From Veillonella sp. (GTDB lineage: Bacteria > Bacillota_C > Negativicutes > Veillonellales > Veillonellaceae): a stretch of DNA of 64,000 nt. Below the pieces are notes generated by a model. It saw only the letters and a program-made list of their open reading frames with translations, was not told the DNA's origin and did not search any database. Of this stretch, positions 18,158-27,661 are shown piece by piece. Numbering within the stretch: position 1 is the stretch's first letter; each line of letters opens with the position of its first letter. The position numbers and the translations under genes were made by a program. The stretch is from assembly GCA_018367495.1 (NCBI GenBank), contig JAGZGB010000002.1:1-64000 (forward strand), written 5' to 3'.

Positions 18158-19522
18158 TTAATCTTTTTCTTCTGTTTCTTGTACTACGATAGGTTCTTCA
18201 TAGGTTACAAGAATCTTATCAATACGAGTATTATCCATATCTACCACTTCAAAGGTATAGCCATTCCATTTTGCTTTGTCTAATTCTTTTGGAATGCGAC
18301 CAAAGAGAACGTTTAATAGACCGCCCATCGTTTTGTACAAGTCTTTTTCTTCACCTGGTAATTCTTCATCGATGTGGAAGAATTCTTTGAATTCGTCTAC
18401 GTCGAGAAGGCCATCTACAAGCCAGGAACCATCTTCACGTTCGACAATTTTATTTTCTTCTTCCTTGATTTCTTCTTCACCGGAAGGCATGAGACCTACG
18501 ATTTCTTCCATTATGTCATGTAAGGTTACAAGACCACTGAAACCACCGTACTCGTCGAGAACGATTGTTTCGTGAACGCCTTCTGTACGGAGTACATTCA
18601 ACAATTTCATGAGAGTAATGGATTCTGGAATGAGTAATGGTTCTTTCAAACAAGACTCAATAATATCATGAATAGAGCGTTCGCTAGGACGTTGCATGAT
18701 CTGTACCAATACGTCAGATACAGTAACGAGACCCTTTAGTTCATCCAAGGAATCAGTACCTACAGGAATGCGATAATGGTTAGCATTTTTGAGGACTTCC
18801 ATAATTTCATCCTCTGTGCCATTAAGATCAATCCATTTGAGCTGTGTACGAGGTGTCATGATGTCGCCAGCATTCATATCTGCTAGGTGGAAGATATTTT
18901 CTACGAGAATAGGTTCCTCTTCTTCGTAAGCACCCATGGCAACACCTTCGGTGAGCATCTTGTTGATTTCAGACTCTGTAACAGGCGCCTCTTCTTTCAC
19001 AGTTACGCCTAGTAATTTTAAAAGGAATTCTGTAGAAATACCGAGGAAGCTAACGATAGGTTTCAATGCTACAGATAACCAGTAAATCGGTTTAGATACT
19101 ACAACGGCAATGCTTTCAGGACTATTTAAAGCCAATCGTTTTGGCACAAGTTCGCCAATAACGAGGGATAAATAGGTGATGATAGCAACGATGAGTAAGG
19201 AACTAATCGATGCTGCATAGGGCTCAATACTTGGAATATTAGCTACTAAAATCTCTTCTAATGGACCAGAGAAGGTCGCACCAGAATACAAACCTGTTAA
19301 AATACCAACGAGAGTAATACCAATTTGAATAGTAGAAAACATGTTATTTGGATTCTCTGCTAATTCAAAGGCTTTTTTAGCACGCTCGTTGCCTGCTTCG
19401 GCCATTTCCTCTAATTTTCGTTTCTTCGCATTGACGATGGCCAATTCTGTCATAGAGAACAAGCCGTTGGCGATAATTAATACGATGATAATTATAAAAT
19501 CTAAGGTCAGATCACTGTCCAT
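18158..19522 (-). CDS. CorC/HlyC-family membrane protein (CNNM-type DUF21, CBS pair, CorC_HlyC)
   Basis: Probable divalent-cation (magnesium) transport-related protein, often mis-named hemolysin. In order: an N-terminal DUF21 domain with several membrane helices (residues 1-190, with ANGLFSMTELAIVNAKKRKLEEM), a CBS-domain pair (about 210-330, with MTPRTQLKWIDL and ETIVLDEYGGFSGLVTLHD) and a C-terminal CorC_HlyC domain (VDGLLDVDEFKEFF onward). It has 454 residues from the ATG at 19520-19522, which is preceded by AAAGGAG at 11 bases; an upstream in-frame start 33 bp earlier lacks a ribosome site. Monocistronic. Confidence 0.9.
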   Translation of the reverse strand: MDSDLTLDFIIIIVLIIANGLFSMTELAIVNAKKRKLEEMAEAGNERAKKAFELAENPNNMFSTIQIGITLVGILTGLYSGATFSGPLEEILVANIPSIEPYAASISSLLIVAIITYLSLVIGELVPKRLALNSPESIAVVVSKPIYWLSVALKPIVSFLGISTEFLLKLLGVTVKEEAPVTESEINKMLTEGVAMGAYEEEEPILVENIFHLADMNAGDIMTPRTQLKWIDLNGTEDEIMEVLKNANHYRIPVGTDSLDELKGLVTVSDVLVQIMQRPSERSIHDIIESCLKEPLLIPESITLMKLLNVLRTEGVHETIVLDEYGGFSGLVTLHDIMEEIVGLMPSGEEEIKEEENKIVEREDGSWLVDGLLDVDEFKEFFHIDEELPGEEKDLYKTMGGLLNVLFGRIPKELDKAKWNGYTFEVVDMDNTRIDKILVTYEEPIVVQETEEKD

Positions 19523-19620
19523 GTAAATAGATACTCCTTTTATATAATTCTGCACATGAGAATATTAAAATATTACTCTTTAGTATACCATATTAGCATC
19601 AATAAATGTTTGTATACAAT

Positions 19621-19646
19621 AAAAGCACCCAAAAGGGTACTTTTGT
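19621..19646. terminator. Hairpin with flanking A/T runs upstream of the small toxin-like gene
   Basis: AAAAGCACCC and GGGTACTTTT form a stem around AAAA with one mismatch. It can serve as a terminator in either direction, for example for an antisense RNA leaving the small gene at 19702. Confidence 0.5.
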
Positions 19647-19660
19647 TATATACTATAGGT

Positions 19661-19682
19661 GTTACCGCCCCAGACTGGTAAC
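19661..19682 (+). promoter_or_regulatory. 5' leader hairpin of the small hydrophobic gene
   Basis: GTTACC and GGTAAC can pair across 10 bases just before the ribosome site. The same GTTACCG can pair instead with CGGTAAC at 19791-19797 after the stop codon. Such competing 5'-3' pairing is a feature of type I toxin mRNAs. Confidence 0.5.
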
Positions 19683-19701
19683 AGGAAGGGGGTGTATTAA
19701 A

Positions 19702-19788
19702 ATGCTAGAAATATTTATTTCCTTCACAGTATCTATCATAGCAAGTATAATAAGTTATTATATTTGCAAGTGGCTAGATAGATATTAG
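19702..19788 (+). CDS. Small hydrophobic type I toxin-like peptide
   Basis: A 28-residue peptide: MLEIFISFTVSIIASIISYY, then ICKWLDRY. One membrane helix is followed by a short charged tail with KWLD. This resembles the small, widely scattered Firmicutes peptides ending in ICKWLDR that are suspected type I toxins, though function is not established. A strong ribosome site (GGAAGGGGGTG) precedes the ATG. Leader and trailer can base-pair, and a strong terminator follows. No antisense promoter is clear, so the antitoxin partner is unproven. A harmless small membrane protein is the alternative. Confidence 0.65.
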   Translation: MLEIFISFTVSIIASIISYYICKWLDRY

Positions 19789-19803
19789 GCCGGTAACTAG
19801 CAC

Positions 19804-19834
19804 AAAAAGAGGAGGGCTGCCACCCTCCTCTTTT
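19804..19834. terminator. Strong terminator after the small toxin-like gene
   Basis: GAGGAGGG and CCCTCCTC form a GC-rich stem with a 6-base loop, with A-run before and T-run after, effective on both strands. From here to 20010 the DNA is AT-rich and holds no gene I can support. Confidence 0.88.
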
Positions 19835-20010
19835 GTTTTGCATGCATTAAAATGCTTACAAAATATTTATTTCCTTTATCTATTATTATATTACACAATT
19901 TACTATTATTTGTAAATAATACTAGATACATATAATATATAAGATATGACTAGTCATTACCAATAGGATGGCTTATATAAGATAGATAATTATATTAATA
20001 GGAACTACAT

Positions 20011-20610
20011 ATGACAAGTGAACAGGAATGGGAACAGGTTTTACAAATAAAAACAGCCGGCCGCGATGATAGTCGGTCTGATACGGAGCATCATCCTTAT
20101 GAGCCTACGGATTATTGCGTCCTAGAGCGCTTGGCGAATATCGGTTATATTCGCAAGAAACATACCCTTATCGACTATGGCAGTGGTAAGGGTCGTGTCA
20201 GTATTTTTATGGCTTACCAAACGGGCTGTCATTCCATCGGTATTGAATACGATGAACGATTGTATGAAAAGGCTCTTATTAATAGTGAAAGCCCAGCTGC
20301 TCGCAACCGTGTAAGTTTTGTTCATGGTGATGCGGCGCTTTATAAATTACCAGATCAAGCAGATTGTTGTTTTTTCTTTAATCCCTTTGCACTTCATACG
20401 ATTAAGCGAGTCTTAGGAAACATCTTTGATTCTCTGTATCATCATCCTCGTGAAATTAAGCTTTTTTTCTACTACGTAAATGAAGAGGTAGAAAACTTCT
20501 TAAATAATCATGTGCGATTGGAACAAGAAGAACCCATTGATTGTAGTGATCTCTTTGAAGAAAGCGATACAAAGGAACGAATCTTAGTGTATTCAGTTAA
20601 TTTATTTTAG
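20011..20610 (+). CDS. Class I SAM-dependent methyltransferase, substrate unknown
   Basis: A 199-residue Rossmann-fold methyltransferase. Motif I is LIDYGSGKGRVSIFM (about 52-66), followed by CHSIGIEYDERLYEKA (motif II acidic residue) and the later FFFNPF, in place of the usual catalytic-loop motif. The acidic C-terminus has no recognised domain. It starts with ATG after AGGAACT, a modest ribosome site. It stands alone between the small toxin-like gene and the Lys-rich gene. I cannot name its substrate. Confidence 0.8.
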   Translation: MTSEQEWEQVLQIKTAGRDDSRSDTEHHPYEPTDYCVLERLANIGYIRKKHTLIDYGSGKGRVSIFMAYQTGCHSIGIEYDERLYEKALINSESPAARNRVSFVHGDAALYKLPDQADCCFFFNPFALHTIKRVLGNIFDSLYHHPREIKLFFYYVNEEVENFLNNHVRLEQEEPIDCSDLFEESDTKERILVYSVNLF

Positions 20611-20761
20611 TGTATTGATTATTAAGGAAAAAGCAGATAAATTCTGCTATAATAATATATTAGAGATTATAAAATCAATTCTTGTTTTATGGTTCTATAC
20701 ATTGATTCGTATACGCTAAAGTAGTGAATAGGGATGAGTGTATTGACGACTGGAGGTACGC

Positions 20762-21814
20762 ATGGAAATCATCGATACAGCATTGATTGAACGTATTCGT
20801 AAGGCCTTAATTAAGCGATATGATCGAGATCAACAGATTCAACAAATGATTGAAGAAATCGGTGCTGAAGAGGGTCTCAATGAGTCCGAATTAGCTATTG
20901 TCTACCAAGCATATTTAGAGGTTAAGGAACGGATATACTACACATCTTCTCTCGTTGATTTATGGAATCAAATTGAAGAGGTTCAAAAAAGAATGTCTAT
21001 GCTACATACCTATGATTCTCTTGAACAGGATTTATTTGGCGATGTATTAGGCGATTGTAAAGACGATAAAGACGATAGCATTATTTATGATAAATCCTAT
21101 ATTGGCAAGGGTGCTAGCCATAATAATGATTTGTACGCTATGGAACAGGTGCAATTATCCGATATTCCTGTACAACATGATTCTACAATGGGTATGAATC
21201 ATATTAAGTTGAATGAATTACATTCTATGGGTGGGCTTTTTACAGGTTCTGGTGAAAGCTCTCATCATAAAGTATCTAATTTTGATGAAGATGTAGTAGA
21301 GCGTATGGATGTTAATTCTTTAGATGGTGTGGAAAGTTTAGAAGTTCATCATTTGGATGAAGAAAATAAACATAAATCCTCAGATGATGTACTCAATGAC
21401 GATATTGATAAGGATGAAGATGACATAACTTCTATTGATCCGTATACAGCGGTAAATGCTTTGTTATTTGGCAAATCTGGTTTGGATTCTGATAAATCTA
21501 ATAAGAAGATGGAAAAGCTTCTTAGAAAACAATTGAAACGCGTAGATGATGAATGGGCGCGTATCAATGGGACTGATGTTAAGTCTAAAAAATCCAAAGA
21601 AGATAAGAAATCTAAAGAGGGAAAAAAATCTAAGGACGAAAAGAAGTGTAAAGAGGATAAAAAAGGCAAAAAAAATAAAAAGTCTAAAAACTCTAAGGAA
21701 GATAAATATTCTAAATCCGAAGATAAGTTAAAGAAAAAGAAAGACAAGAAAAAAGATAAGAAGAAGGATAAAAAATCCAAAAAGGATGAATCCGAAAAAA
21801 AGCAAAAACGATAG
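20762..21814 (+). CDS. Uncharacterised protein with acidic middle and long Lys-rich tail
   Basis: 350 residues, not recognised. Residues 1-85 are predicted helical and well structured in composition (IDTALIERIRKALIKRYDRD). The middle is acidic and Asp/Ser/His-rich. From about residue 275 the chain is nearly all Lys, Ser, Asp and Glu in repeats such as KKSKEDKKSKEGKKSKDEKK, a highly basic, probably disordered nucleic-acid- or membrane-binding tail. The start follows CTGGAGG. The annotated stop at 21812-21814 may be bypassed: a dnaX-like slippery run lies just before it (see the next entry). Confidence 0.75.
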   Translation: MEIIDTALIERIRKALIKRYDRDQQIQQMIEEIGAEEGLNESELAIVYQAYLEVKERIYYTSSLVDLWNQIEEVQKRMSMLHTYDSLEQDLFGDVLGDCKDDKDDSIIYDKSYIGKGASHNNDLYAMEQVQLSDIPVQHDSTMGMNHIKLNELHSMGGLFTGSGESSHHKVSNFDEDVVERMDVNSLDGVESLEVHHLDEENKHKSSDDVLNDDIDKDEDDITSIDPYTAVNALLFGKSGLDSDKSNKKMEKLLRKQLKRVDDEWARINGTDVKSKKSKEDKKSKEGKKSKDEKKCKEDKKGKKNKKSKNSKEDKYSKSEDKLKKKKDKKKDKKKDKKSKKDESEKKQKR

Positions 21815-21957
21815 TTTCTGTATGGAATAGTAAGGGCTATAAGAAGGCTCAGGAGAGTACTAGTGCTAAGAAATTGGCAAGTACTGGGACTATCGACCGT
21901 GGATGCGGTAAATGTAAACGGTGTAAGGGGCCTAAATGTAAGAAATATCCAACATAA
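21796..21957 (+). other. Slippery A-AAA-AAG site and -1 frame Cys-rich extension
   Basis: The heptamer AAAAAAG (21796-21802) lies in the correct phase for -1 slippage, with zero-frame codons AAA and AAG, four codons before the stop. In the -1 frame the reading continues without a stop for 51 codons to TAA at 21955-21957. This adds a basic segment and a Cys cluster, GCGKCKRCKGPKCKKYPT. The extension keeps the Lys-rich style of the gene, so it looks like real coding sequence. Either programmed frameshifting, homopolymer phase variation, or a one-base error or mutation in the seven-A run would explain it. Confidence 0.6.
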
Positions 21958-22085
21958 TCCTAAATAGGATAGTTTGTAAGGGTTATAAAATCTAAACTGT
22001 GTTTAGAATGATTAAAATTTGGGCAGTATAGAATGTAGTTTTGTTACATATCATTATAGTTTAAGGACAGAACAGTTAGGGGTTA

Positions 22086-24065
22086 ATGATGAACCGATGG
22101 CAACGATTATTTGAAGGAATAAAGACGGAGATAAAGGTATTTATCTTTTTCTCTGCTTTATTGACTGCATTTAGAATCGTGTTTCTTGCAGTATTTCAAT
22201 CACAACTAGCTTCAGTGACGATGGAGAATATCCTTACGTCCTTATGGCTAGGCTTTAGATTGAGTCTCAAGACCGTCGGTTCTTTGTGTTTACTAGGCTT
22301 TTTAGGAGGCACATTGGTGCATACCTTTCTACCAAAATGGCCATCTTTGCGTATTAAACAGGTTATATATTCCATTGCCACTGTATTATTAACATTCTTA
22401 TTCTTGGGACGTATTCCGTTCTATAAGATTTTTAATTCTTCTTATAATGCGATGCTCATCAATGGTAAGAACGATGATATCGGTGCCATTATTAATACAG
22501 CCATCAATGAATATAACGCATTGATGTACATCATTGGTGCTGTTGTATTGAGCGCAGCGCTTTGTTGGTTCCTCGTCAAATTTTTGGCGTGGGGTACAAA
22601 GAAATATAGTGATTATACTAATACTCAATTAGGTTGTAACACTTGGTATCCTAAGACGAAGAAAACGCAATGGATCACAGGTATTGGATTGACTGTAGTT
22701 ATCGGTGTATTAGGTTTGTTCTTTAGATTTGGTGGCGCTTTTAACTATACGAATTCCATCAACTGGGAAAGTGCGGCGCGCCTCAGTTCTAATTTATTAA
22801 ATGAAACTATCCTCGATGATGTGCAGGCACTTTATCGCGTTAAAAGCATCGCTAAACGTGCTGCAGATCTAGAGGTTATCAATTTAACGCCTCAAGAATT
22901 GAGCGAAAAGATTAGTGCTGTTGGTGGTTCATATAATGGTAAAGATTTTGATGGTTCTTTCACAAGAACTATTACAACCCAACGTTTAGCGGAGCAACCG
23001 CAGTCCATTAATATCGTTCTTGGTGAATCCTATGGTTTGTGGCCATTCCTCGCTGAATACAATGAACCTGGTGCGTATCTCGTTGAACAAGGTCGTAAAT
23101 ATGCTGCTAGCCCTCAAGCGATGGGCACACAGCTAGCGCTTGCTCAAGGTACAGGTACCATGCCAGCTATCAATGGTTTATTAACTGGTATGCCTGATAC
23201 AGGTCTATATCCGAACTACGAAGGTGAAAGCTTCAAACAACCGTATGGCTTAGGCATTGGTTCTGTTATGAAAAAACTAGGCTATAAAACAGTATTCTGG
23301 TATGGCGGTTTTAGTACATGGCAAAATGTTAAGAACTTTGCTCTATCTCAAGGTTTTGATGAATTCCATGATGCTTCTGAAATGCCAAGTGATGAAAGTA
23401 ATGCGTGGGGCGTAGCGGATAAGGATATGTTTAAAGCGATTTCCGCGTACATGGATCAACATAGAGGGGAAAAAATCCTCAATGTAATCATGACAACCTC
23501 TAATCATCCTCCATATAGCGTTAACGTTGCTAAAGAGGGCTACGATGTGGACAAGGTAAAAGGCCATTTGCCTGATACAATCGCTGAAACTGATAAAGAA
23601 TTGAACGAAATGGGTCATGTTTGGTATGCAGACCATGTAATGGGTGAATATATCGCTAGGGAAGAAAAAGCAGATCCATCGGCACTCTTTGTTATTACTG
23701 GTGACCATAGCGAACGCTTTACCTTTGCTCGTGAAGTAGGTCCTAATGTGGCGTCTACGATTCCAATTATCTTCTATGGTCGTGGTATTCATAAAGATTG
23801 GCTTGCTCCTAATGCCTTTGGTATGAGTATTCAAATTATTCCAACATTGGCAGAACTTGTGGGACACCCTGGTCAAACCTATGAAGCCATGGTGCCAAGC
23901 TTGTTTACACAAGAAAAATTCGTCTTTAATCATAGACTTTATTTAGATAATAGTGGAAAACTTATGGACCAAGGCACAAATATGCCTCAAGCCTATAGTG
24001 ATATGATTAAAAACATGCGTGAACTAGCGGCATGGCGGATTAAACATGGGAATGTTATACAGTAA
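22086..24065 (+). CDS. LtaS/MdoB-like sulfatase-fold membrane phosphotransferase (first copy)
   Basis: Membrane enzyme of the alkaline-phosphatase superfamily that transfers phosphoglycerol or phosphoethanolamine to glycans or lipids. Five N-terminal membrane helices (residues about 15-215) precede an extracytoplasmic catalytic domain. Metal and active-site motifs: IVLGES (Glu near 314), GTGTMPAING with the likely nucleophile Thr (near 356-358), and VITGDHSE (Asp-His). 659 residues. In a diderm without classical lipoteichoic acid the acceptor is probably LPS or a periplasmic glycan. It heads an envelope gene run with the deacetylase and glycosyltransferases downstream. Confidence 0.85.
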   Translation: MMNRWQRLFEGIKTEIKVFIFFSALLTAFRIVFLAVFQSQLASVTMENILTSLWLGFRLSLKTVGSLCLLGFLGGTLVHTFLPKWPSLRIKQVIYSIATVLLTFLFLGRIPFYKIFNSSYNAMLINGKNDDIGAIINTAINEYNALMYIIGAVVLSAALCWFLVKFLAWGTKKYSDYTNTQLGCNTWYPKTKKTQWITGIGLTVVIGVLGLFFRFGGAFNYTNSINWESAARLSSNLLNETILDDVQALYRVKSIAKRAADLEVINLTPQELSEKISAVGGSYNGKDFDGSFTRTITTQRLAEQPQSINIVLGESYGLWPFLAEYNEPGAYLVEQGRKYAASPQAMGTQLALAQGTGTMPAINGLLTGMPDTGLYPNYEGESFKQPYGLGIGSVMKKLGYKTVFWYGGFSTWQNVKNFALSQGFDEFHDASEMPSDESNAWGVADKDMFKAISAYMDQHRGEKILNVIMTTSNHPPYSVNVAKEGYDVDKVKGHLPDTIAETDKELNEMGHVWYADHVMGEYIAREEKADPSALFVITGDHSERFTFAREVGPNVASTIPIIFYGRGIHKDWLAPNAFGMSIQIIPTLAELVGHPGQTYEAMVPSLFTQEKFVFNHRLYLDNSGKLMDQGTNMPQAYSDMIKNMRELAAWRIKHGNVIQ

Positions 24066-24109
24066 TTGTAAATAATATATAGAATTAGTAATTGGGAGTT
24101 TTTCTATTT

Positions 24110-25783
24110 ATGAATGCATCTAGTTTTTCTTATGAAAAATTCTTTCATGGTCATTCAGTTATGTTTATTGTTCCTCACGAAGATGATGAGATTAATATGG
24201 CTGGTGCCACTATATATGGGGCGATACAAGAAGGGCTAGAGGTATATGTAGTTTTTCTTACAAATGGTGATTATGAATATACTTTTGATGTGCGATGTAA
24301 TGAGACATATCAGATGGCTAAAGAAATTGGATTACCTCAAGAGAATATCATTTTCTTAGGATTTGGCGATTTTATTGGTCATGAAATCATTTATAATAAA
24401 TCGGCAGTTATTACGAGTCATGCTAATCATAATCAAACATATGGAGCTGATTTTGATAGTTTAGTAATGTCTAAGCCTAAACAATATTCTTGGAATGGTA
24501 TTGTAGAATCTGTGATTGATGTAATCTTATATTTTAAACCAGATACAATTATAGCTACGGATTATGATACTCATGTAGACCACAGATTATGTGCATTTGC
24601 AGTTGAAAGTGCAATGGAATGGATTATAAAACATACTGAGTTTAGACTTCAATTTTTAAAAGGTTTTGCTTATGCTACAGGCTATGAAACGATAGATGAT
24701 TACTATAATAATCATCTATTATCTACTGTAATAAATAAAAAAGCATTACCAACTGATGAATTTAGTACAGGGAATCCAACTTTATCCTGGATACATCGTC
24801 TAAGAATTTCGGTTCCTCAAGCATGTCGAGAAAAGAAATTAATACAAAATCCTATTTTTAAGGCTATGGCGTCTCATGTGAGTCAACAAGGGTATAAACG
24901 TGGTTCTCGACTTATTAATGGTGATCAAGTATTTTGGAAAAGAAGAACTGATAATATAGCTTTACATGCTGATATAACAGTTTCATCTGGGAATGCTAAC
25001 TATCTTAATGACTTTTTACGTTTTAACACTGTAGATGTCAAATCTAATGTATATGATGCAAATAACTATATGTGGATGCCATCAGTAGATGATACAGAAC
25101 GTAAGGTTCATATTTCTTTTACAAAAACTACCCAAATACAGGTAATTCAGTTATTTGGTAGTGTACATAAGTCTCATGAATTATGCTCTATTCGTATTGA
25201 AACTAGTGCTGGTAAACATGTGCAACTAGATGAAATTATTCATATGGGGCAGGGTATATCTTATATTTTTGATAAACCATTATTTTTAGAGTGGATTGAT
25301 ATATATATAGATAAACAATGTTTGGGATTATCTGAAATAGAATTATATAGTAGTAATAGTGATATATATGATTATTGTCATATATTAGCAGATAATCACT
25401 TTATGTATGATTGGGTTGTATATCCTGGTGAAAAAATTCCAATGATTACGCCTTATATTGAAAGTTTTAGAGAAGATATGACTACATATGGTAAAACAAG
25501 ACGAAAAAATTCTTATAGGTGGCTAATTAATGGTAAATATGTAGATGATTGTGCATTACAGAGTACAATTGAGCGAGAGTTAAGTACTAGTCCATTACAA
25601 TTACGATTAGAGTCTAGTGATGGATCAGTTTTTTGTGAGTCTACGATTCGTAAGGGCAGTTTTAAAGATTGGTGTTCTTTGAAATGGAATCAATTACAAG
25701 ATAAATTGGCTTATGTAAGGGTTAAATCGAAATATAAACAGGGATATAAAGCGGCACAGGCATATAAACAAGAAGGTATATAA
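24110..25783 (+). CDS. PIG-L/LmbE-type deacetylase with C-terminal extension
   Basis: Probable zinc-dependent N-acetyl sugar deacetylase. The N-terminal 230 residues hold the PIG-L motifs: VPHEDDEINMAGA (zinc-binding PHxDDE), VVFLTNGD, and ATDYDTHVDHRLC (second zinc motif HxxH). The remaining 320 residues include a beta-rich segment resembling a carbohydrate-binding domain and a basic tail; the family usually has only about 250 residues. I chose ATG 24110 since GGGAG precedes it, rather than a TTG 18 bp upstream. It ends 2 bp before the next gene. It probably modifies a hexosamine of LPS or the surface glycan. Confidence 0.8.
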   Translation: MNASSFSYEKFFHGHSVMFIVPHEDDEINMAGATIYGAIQEGLEVYVVFLTNGDYEYTFDVRCNETYQMAKEIGLPQENIIFLGFGDFIGHEIIYNKSAVITSHANHNQTYGADFDSLVMSKPKQYSWNGIVESVIDVILYFKPDTIIATDYDTHVDHRLCAFAVESAMEWIIKHTEFRLQFLKGFAYATGYETIDDYYNNHLLSTVINKKALPTDEFSTGNPTLSWIHRLRISVPQACREKKLIQNPIFKAMASHVSQQGYKRGSRLINGDQVFWKRRTDNIALHADITVSSGNANYLNDFLRFNTVDVKSNVYDANNYMWMPSVDDTERKVHISFTKTTQIQVIQLFGSVHKSHELCSIRIETSAGKHVQLDEIIHMGQGISYIFDKPLFLEWIDIYIDKQCLGLSEIELYSSNSDIYDYCHILADNHFMYDWVVYPGEKIPMITPYIESFREDMTTYGKTRRKNSYRWLINGKYVDDCALQSTIERELSTSPLQLRLESSDGSVFCESTIRKGSFKDWCSLKWNQLQDKLAYVRVKSKYKQGYKAAQAYKQEGI

Positions 25784-25785
25784 TT

Positions 25786-26781
25786 ATGGAGAATCAGAAT
25801 AGACCATTAGTATCAATTGTTATTCCTGTGTACAAAGCTGAAGAATATATTGGTAAATGTATCGAAAGTTTACTACATCAAACATATAGTAATTTACAAA
25901 TTATTTTAATTGAAGATGGATCACCCGATTCCAGTGGGCGTATTTGTGATGATTATGCTGTTAAGGATAATAGAATTAACGTTATCCATCATAAACAGAA
26001 TATGGGTGTTAGTAAGACGCGTAATGATGGACTTGCTATCGTAAAAGGTGAATACATTGCCTTTGTAGATGGTGATGATTACGTAGCACCGACTATGATA
26101 GAAGATTGCTTATCAACAATTAATGAGAAACAAGTAGATGTAGTTGTTTTTGATATCGCTGTTGTAGAAAATGGCAAGACAAGTCCACGACATATGGATG
26201 AACGTTATTTCAGAGATATTAAAAGTGCATATACCGCTTTGATTGAGGATAAAATTCCAAATTATTTATGTAATAAATTTTTTAAAGCAAATGCGTGGAA
26301 AGAAATTCGATTAAAAGAGAATACAGATTTTGAAGATCTCATGATAATGCCTTTGGTCTTTAAGAATCTTTCATCTGTATACTATTTACAGAAACCACTC
26401 TATTTTTATAACTGTGATAATGAAAACTCTATTACTAGCAATTGGAGTGCAAAGAGTAAATATGGATTATTTTGTTCCTATTTATATCGTCAACCATTAG
26501 CTGAGGAACTAGGTATGACAGACTTTGTGCGATACTGTCGTCATAGAGCCATTCGCAGTGCTGTTGGGGGAATTGGTTTTAACTTAGCAAAACCAGAATT
26601 ACAAGAAAAACAGGTAGAGCATATGCTAGAGTATTTAAAACAAGAGGAACAGTCCTCTGATATGCCTGCCATTGGTGCCAAATATCAAGTGTTATTATAC
26701 GGTGCACTCCATGCTCCATTTATCTCAAAACTGTATGGTCATATGATGTTTGGATTAGAACGAATCAAGAAATCTTTATAA
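25786..26781 (+). CDS. Family 2 glycosyltransferase
   Basis: 331 residues with a GT-A fold: VSIVIPVYKAEEYIGKCIES at the start, LIEDGSPDSSG, and the metal-binding VDGDDYV. It transfers a sugar from a nucleotide donor to a lipid-linked or LPS acceptor in the cytoplasm. The C-terminus has no membrane helix typical of polyprenyl transferases. It starts 2 bp after the deacetylase gene, so the two are coupled. Donor and acceptor are unknown. Confidence 0.87.
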   Translation: MENQNRPLVSIVIPVYKAEEYIGKCIESLLHQTYSNLQIILIEDGSPDSSGRICDDYAVKDNRINVIHHKQNMGVSKTRNDGLAIVKGEYIAFVDGDDYVAPTMIEDCLSTINEKQVDVVVFDIAVVENGKTSPRHMDERYFRDIKSAYTALIEDKIPNYLCNKFFKANAWKEIRLKENTDFEDLMIMPLVFKNLSSVYYLQKPLYFYNCDNENSITSNWSAKSKYGLFCSYLYRQPLAEELGMTDFVRYCRHRAIRSAVGGIGFNLAKPELQEKQVEHMLEYLKQEEQSSDMPAIGAKYQVLLYGALHAPFISKLYGHMMFGLERIKKSL

Positions 26782-26839
26782 TTGAATAAGTAATTAATTT
26801 TATATCCGGATTGAAATTATATAAATATCGAGGCAACTT

Positions 26840-27595
26840 ATGTCAACAATTACGGCTATTATATTAGCTCGCAACGAAGAACCGCATATAGCAGACTGCA
26901 TAAAAAGTATTCAATGTGCAGATGAAATACTAGTTATAGATGATGGAAGTACGGATAGAACCGTTGAAATAGCAGAGAATCTAGGTGCAAAGGTTATACC
27001 ACATCCTTTAAATGGAGACTGGTCACAACAACGACGCTTTGGTATTTCACAAGCTAAGAGTGAATGGATTCTATTTGTTGACTCTGATGAGCGTGTATCA
27101 CCAGAGTTAGCAAAGTCTATTAAACGAGCTATTCAAGGTGAACCGAAGGCTTATTGGTTACATAGATATAATCTATTCCATCACAATCAGGCAACTCATG
27201 GTGTGGTGAGACCTGATAAGGTGTTACGATTGATGCCTCGAGAGGGTGCAACTGTGGAAGGTGCTGTTCATGAAGCTTTTATCAGTCCTTATCCACAAGA
27301 TACATTAGAGGGAAAATTATATCACTATACGTATGATAACTGGCATCAATTCTTTGAGAAGTTTAATAAGTATACGACAGCAGCAGCTAATAAATACAAG
27401 GCACAAGGGAAGTCTTGTAGTTTTTTAGGGGATATTATATTGCGTCCAACATGGGCATTTTTTAAAATCTATATTTTGCAAGGTGGCATATTAGATGGAA
27501 AAATAGGTTTTCTATTATCTATTTACCATATGATGTACACAATGACAAAATATGTGAAATTATATTATTTAAATAAATCTAATGGGCAATTATAA
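26840..27595 (+). CDS. WaaE/KdtX-like family 2 glycosyltransferase
   Basis: 251 residues. It begins ITAIILARNEEPHIADCIKS and continues ILVIDDGSTDRTVEIAENLGA and ILFVDSDERVSPELA, the pattern of LPS-core WaaE/KdtX glycosyltransferases. The C-terminal KYTTAAANKYKAQGK and GGILDGKIGFLLSIYHMMYT sequence is also characteristic of this subgroup. It probably adds a glucose or heptose-type sugar to LPS core; the exact linkage is unknown. A 58 bp gap separates it from the preceding gene. Confidence 0.85.
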   Translation: MSTITAIILARNEEPHIADCIKSIQCADEILVIDDGSTDRTVEIAENLGAKVIPHPLNGDWSQQRRFGISQAKSEWILFVDSDERVSPELAKSIKRAIQGEPKAYWLHRYNLFHHNQATHGVVRPDKVLRLMPREGATVEGAVHEAFISPYPQDTLEGKLYHYTYDNWHQFFEKFNKYTTAAANKYKAQGKSCSFLGDIILRPTWAFFKIYILQGGILDGKIGFLLSIYHMMYTMTKYVKLYYLNKSNGQL

Positions 27596-27661
27596 TCGGT
27601 GATTTAATATAGTAAATTGCTGTGGGGGATTATTGTTCTTGAAGTAGATATGGAAGCATAA

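Noticed and set aside
21349..21780. Reverse-strand frame with Phe/Leu/Ser repeats opposite the Lys-rich gene
   Set aside because: Complement of Lys codons gives Phe/Leu; no start signal.
23343..23933. Reverse-strand frame of 196 codons inside the first LtaS-like gene
   Set aside because: No ribosome site and overlaps conserved catalytic motifs of the forward gene.
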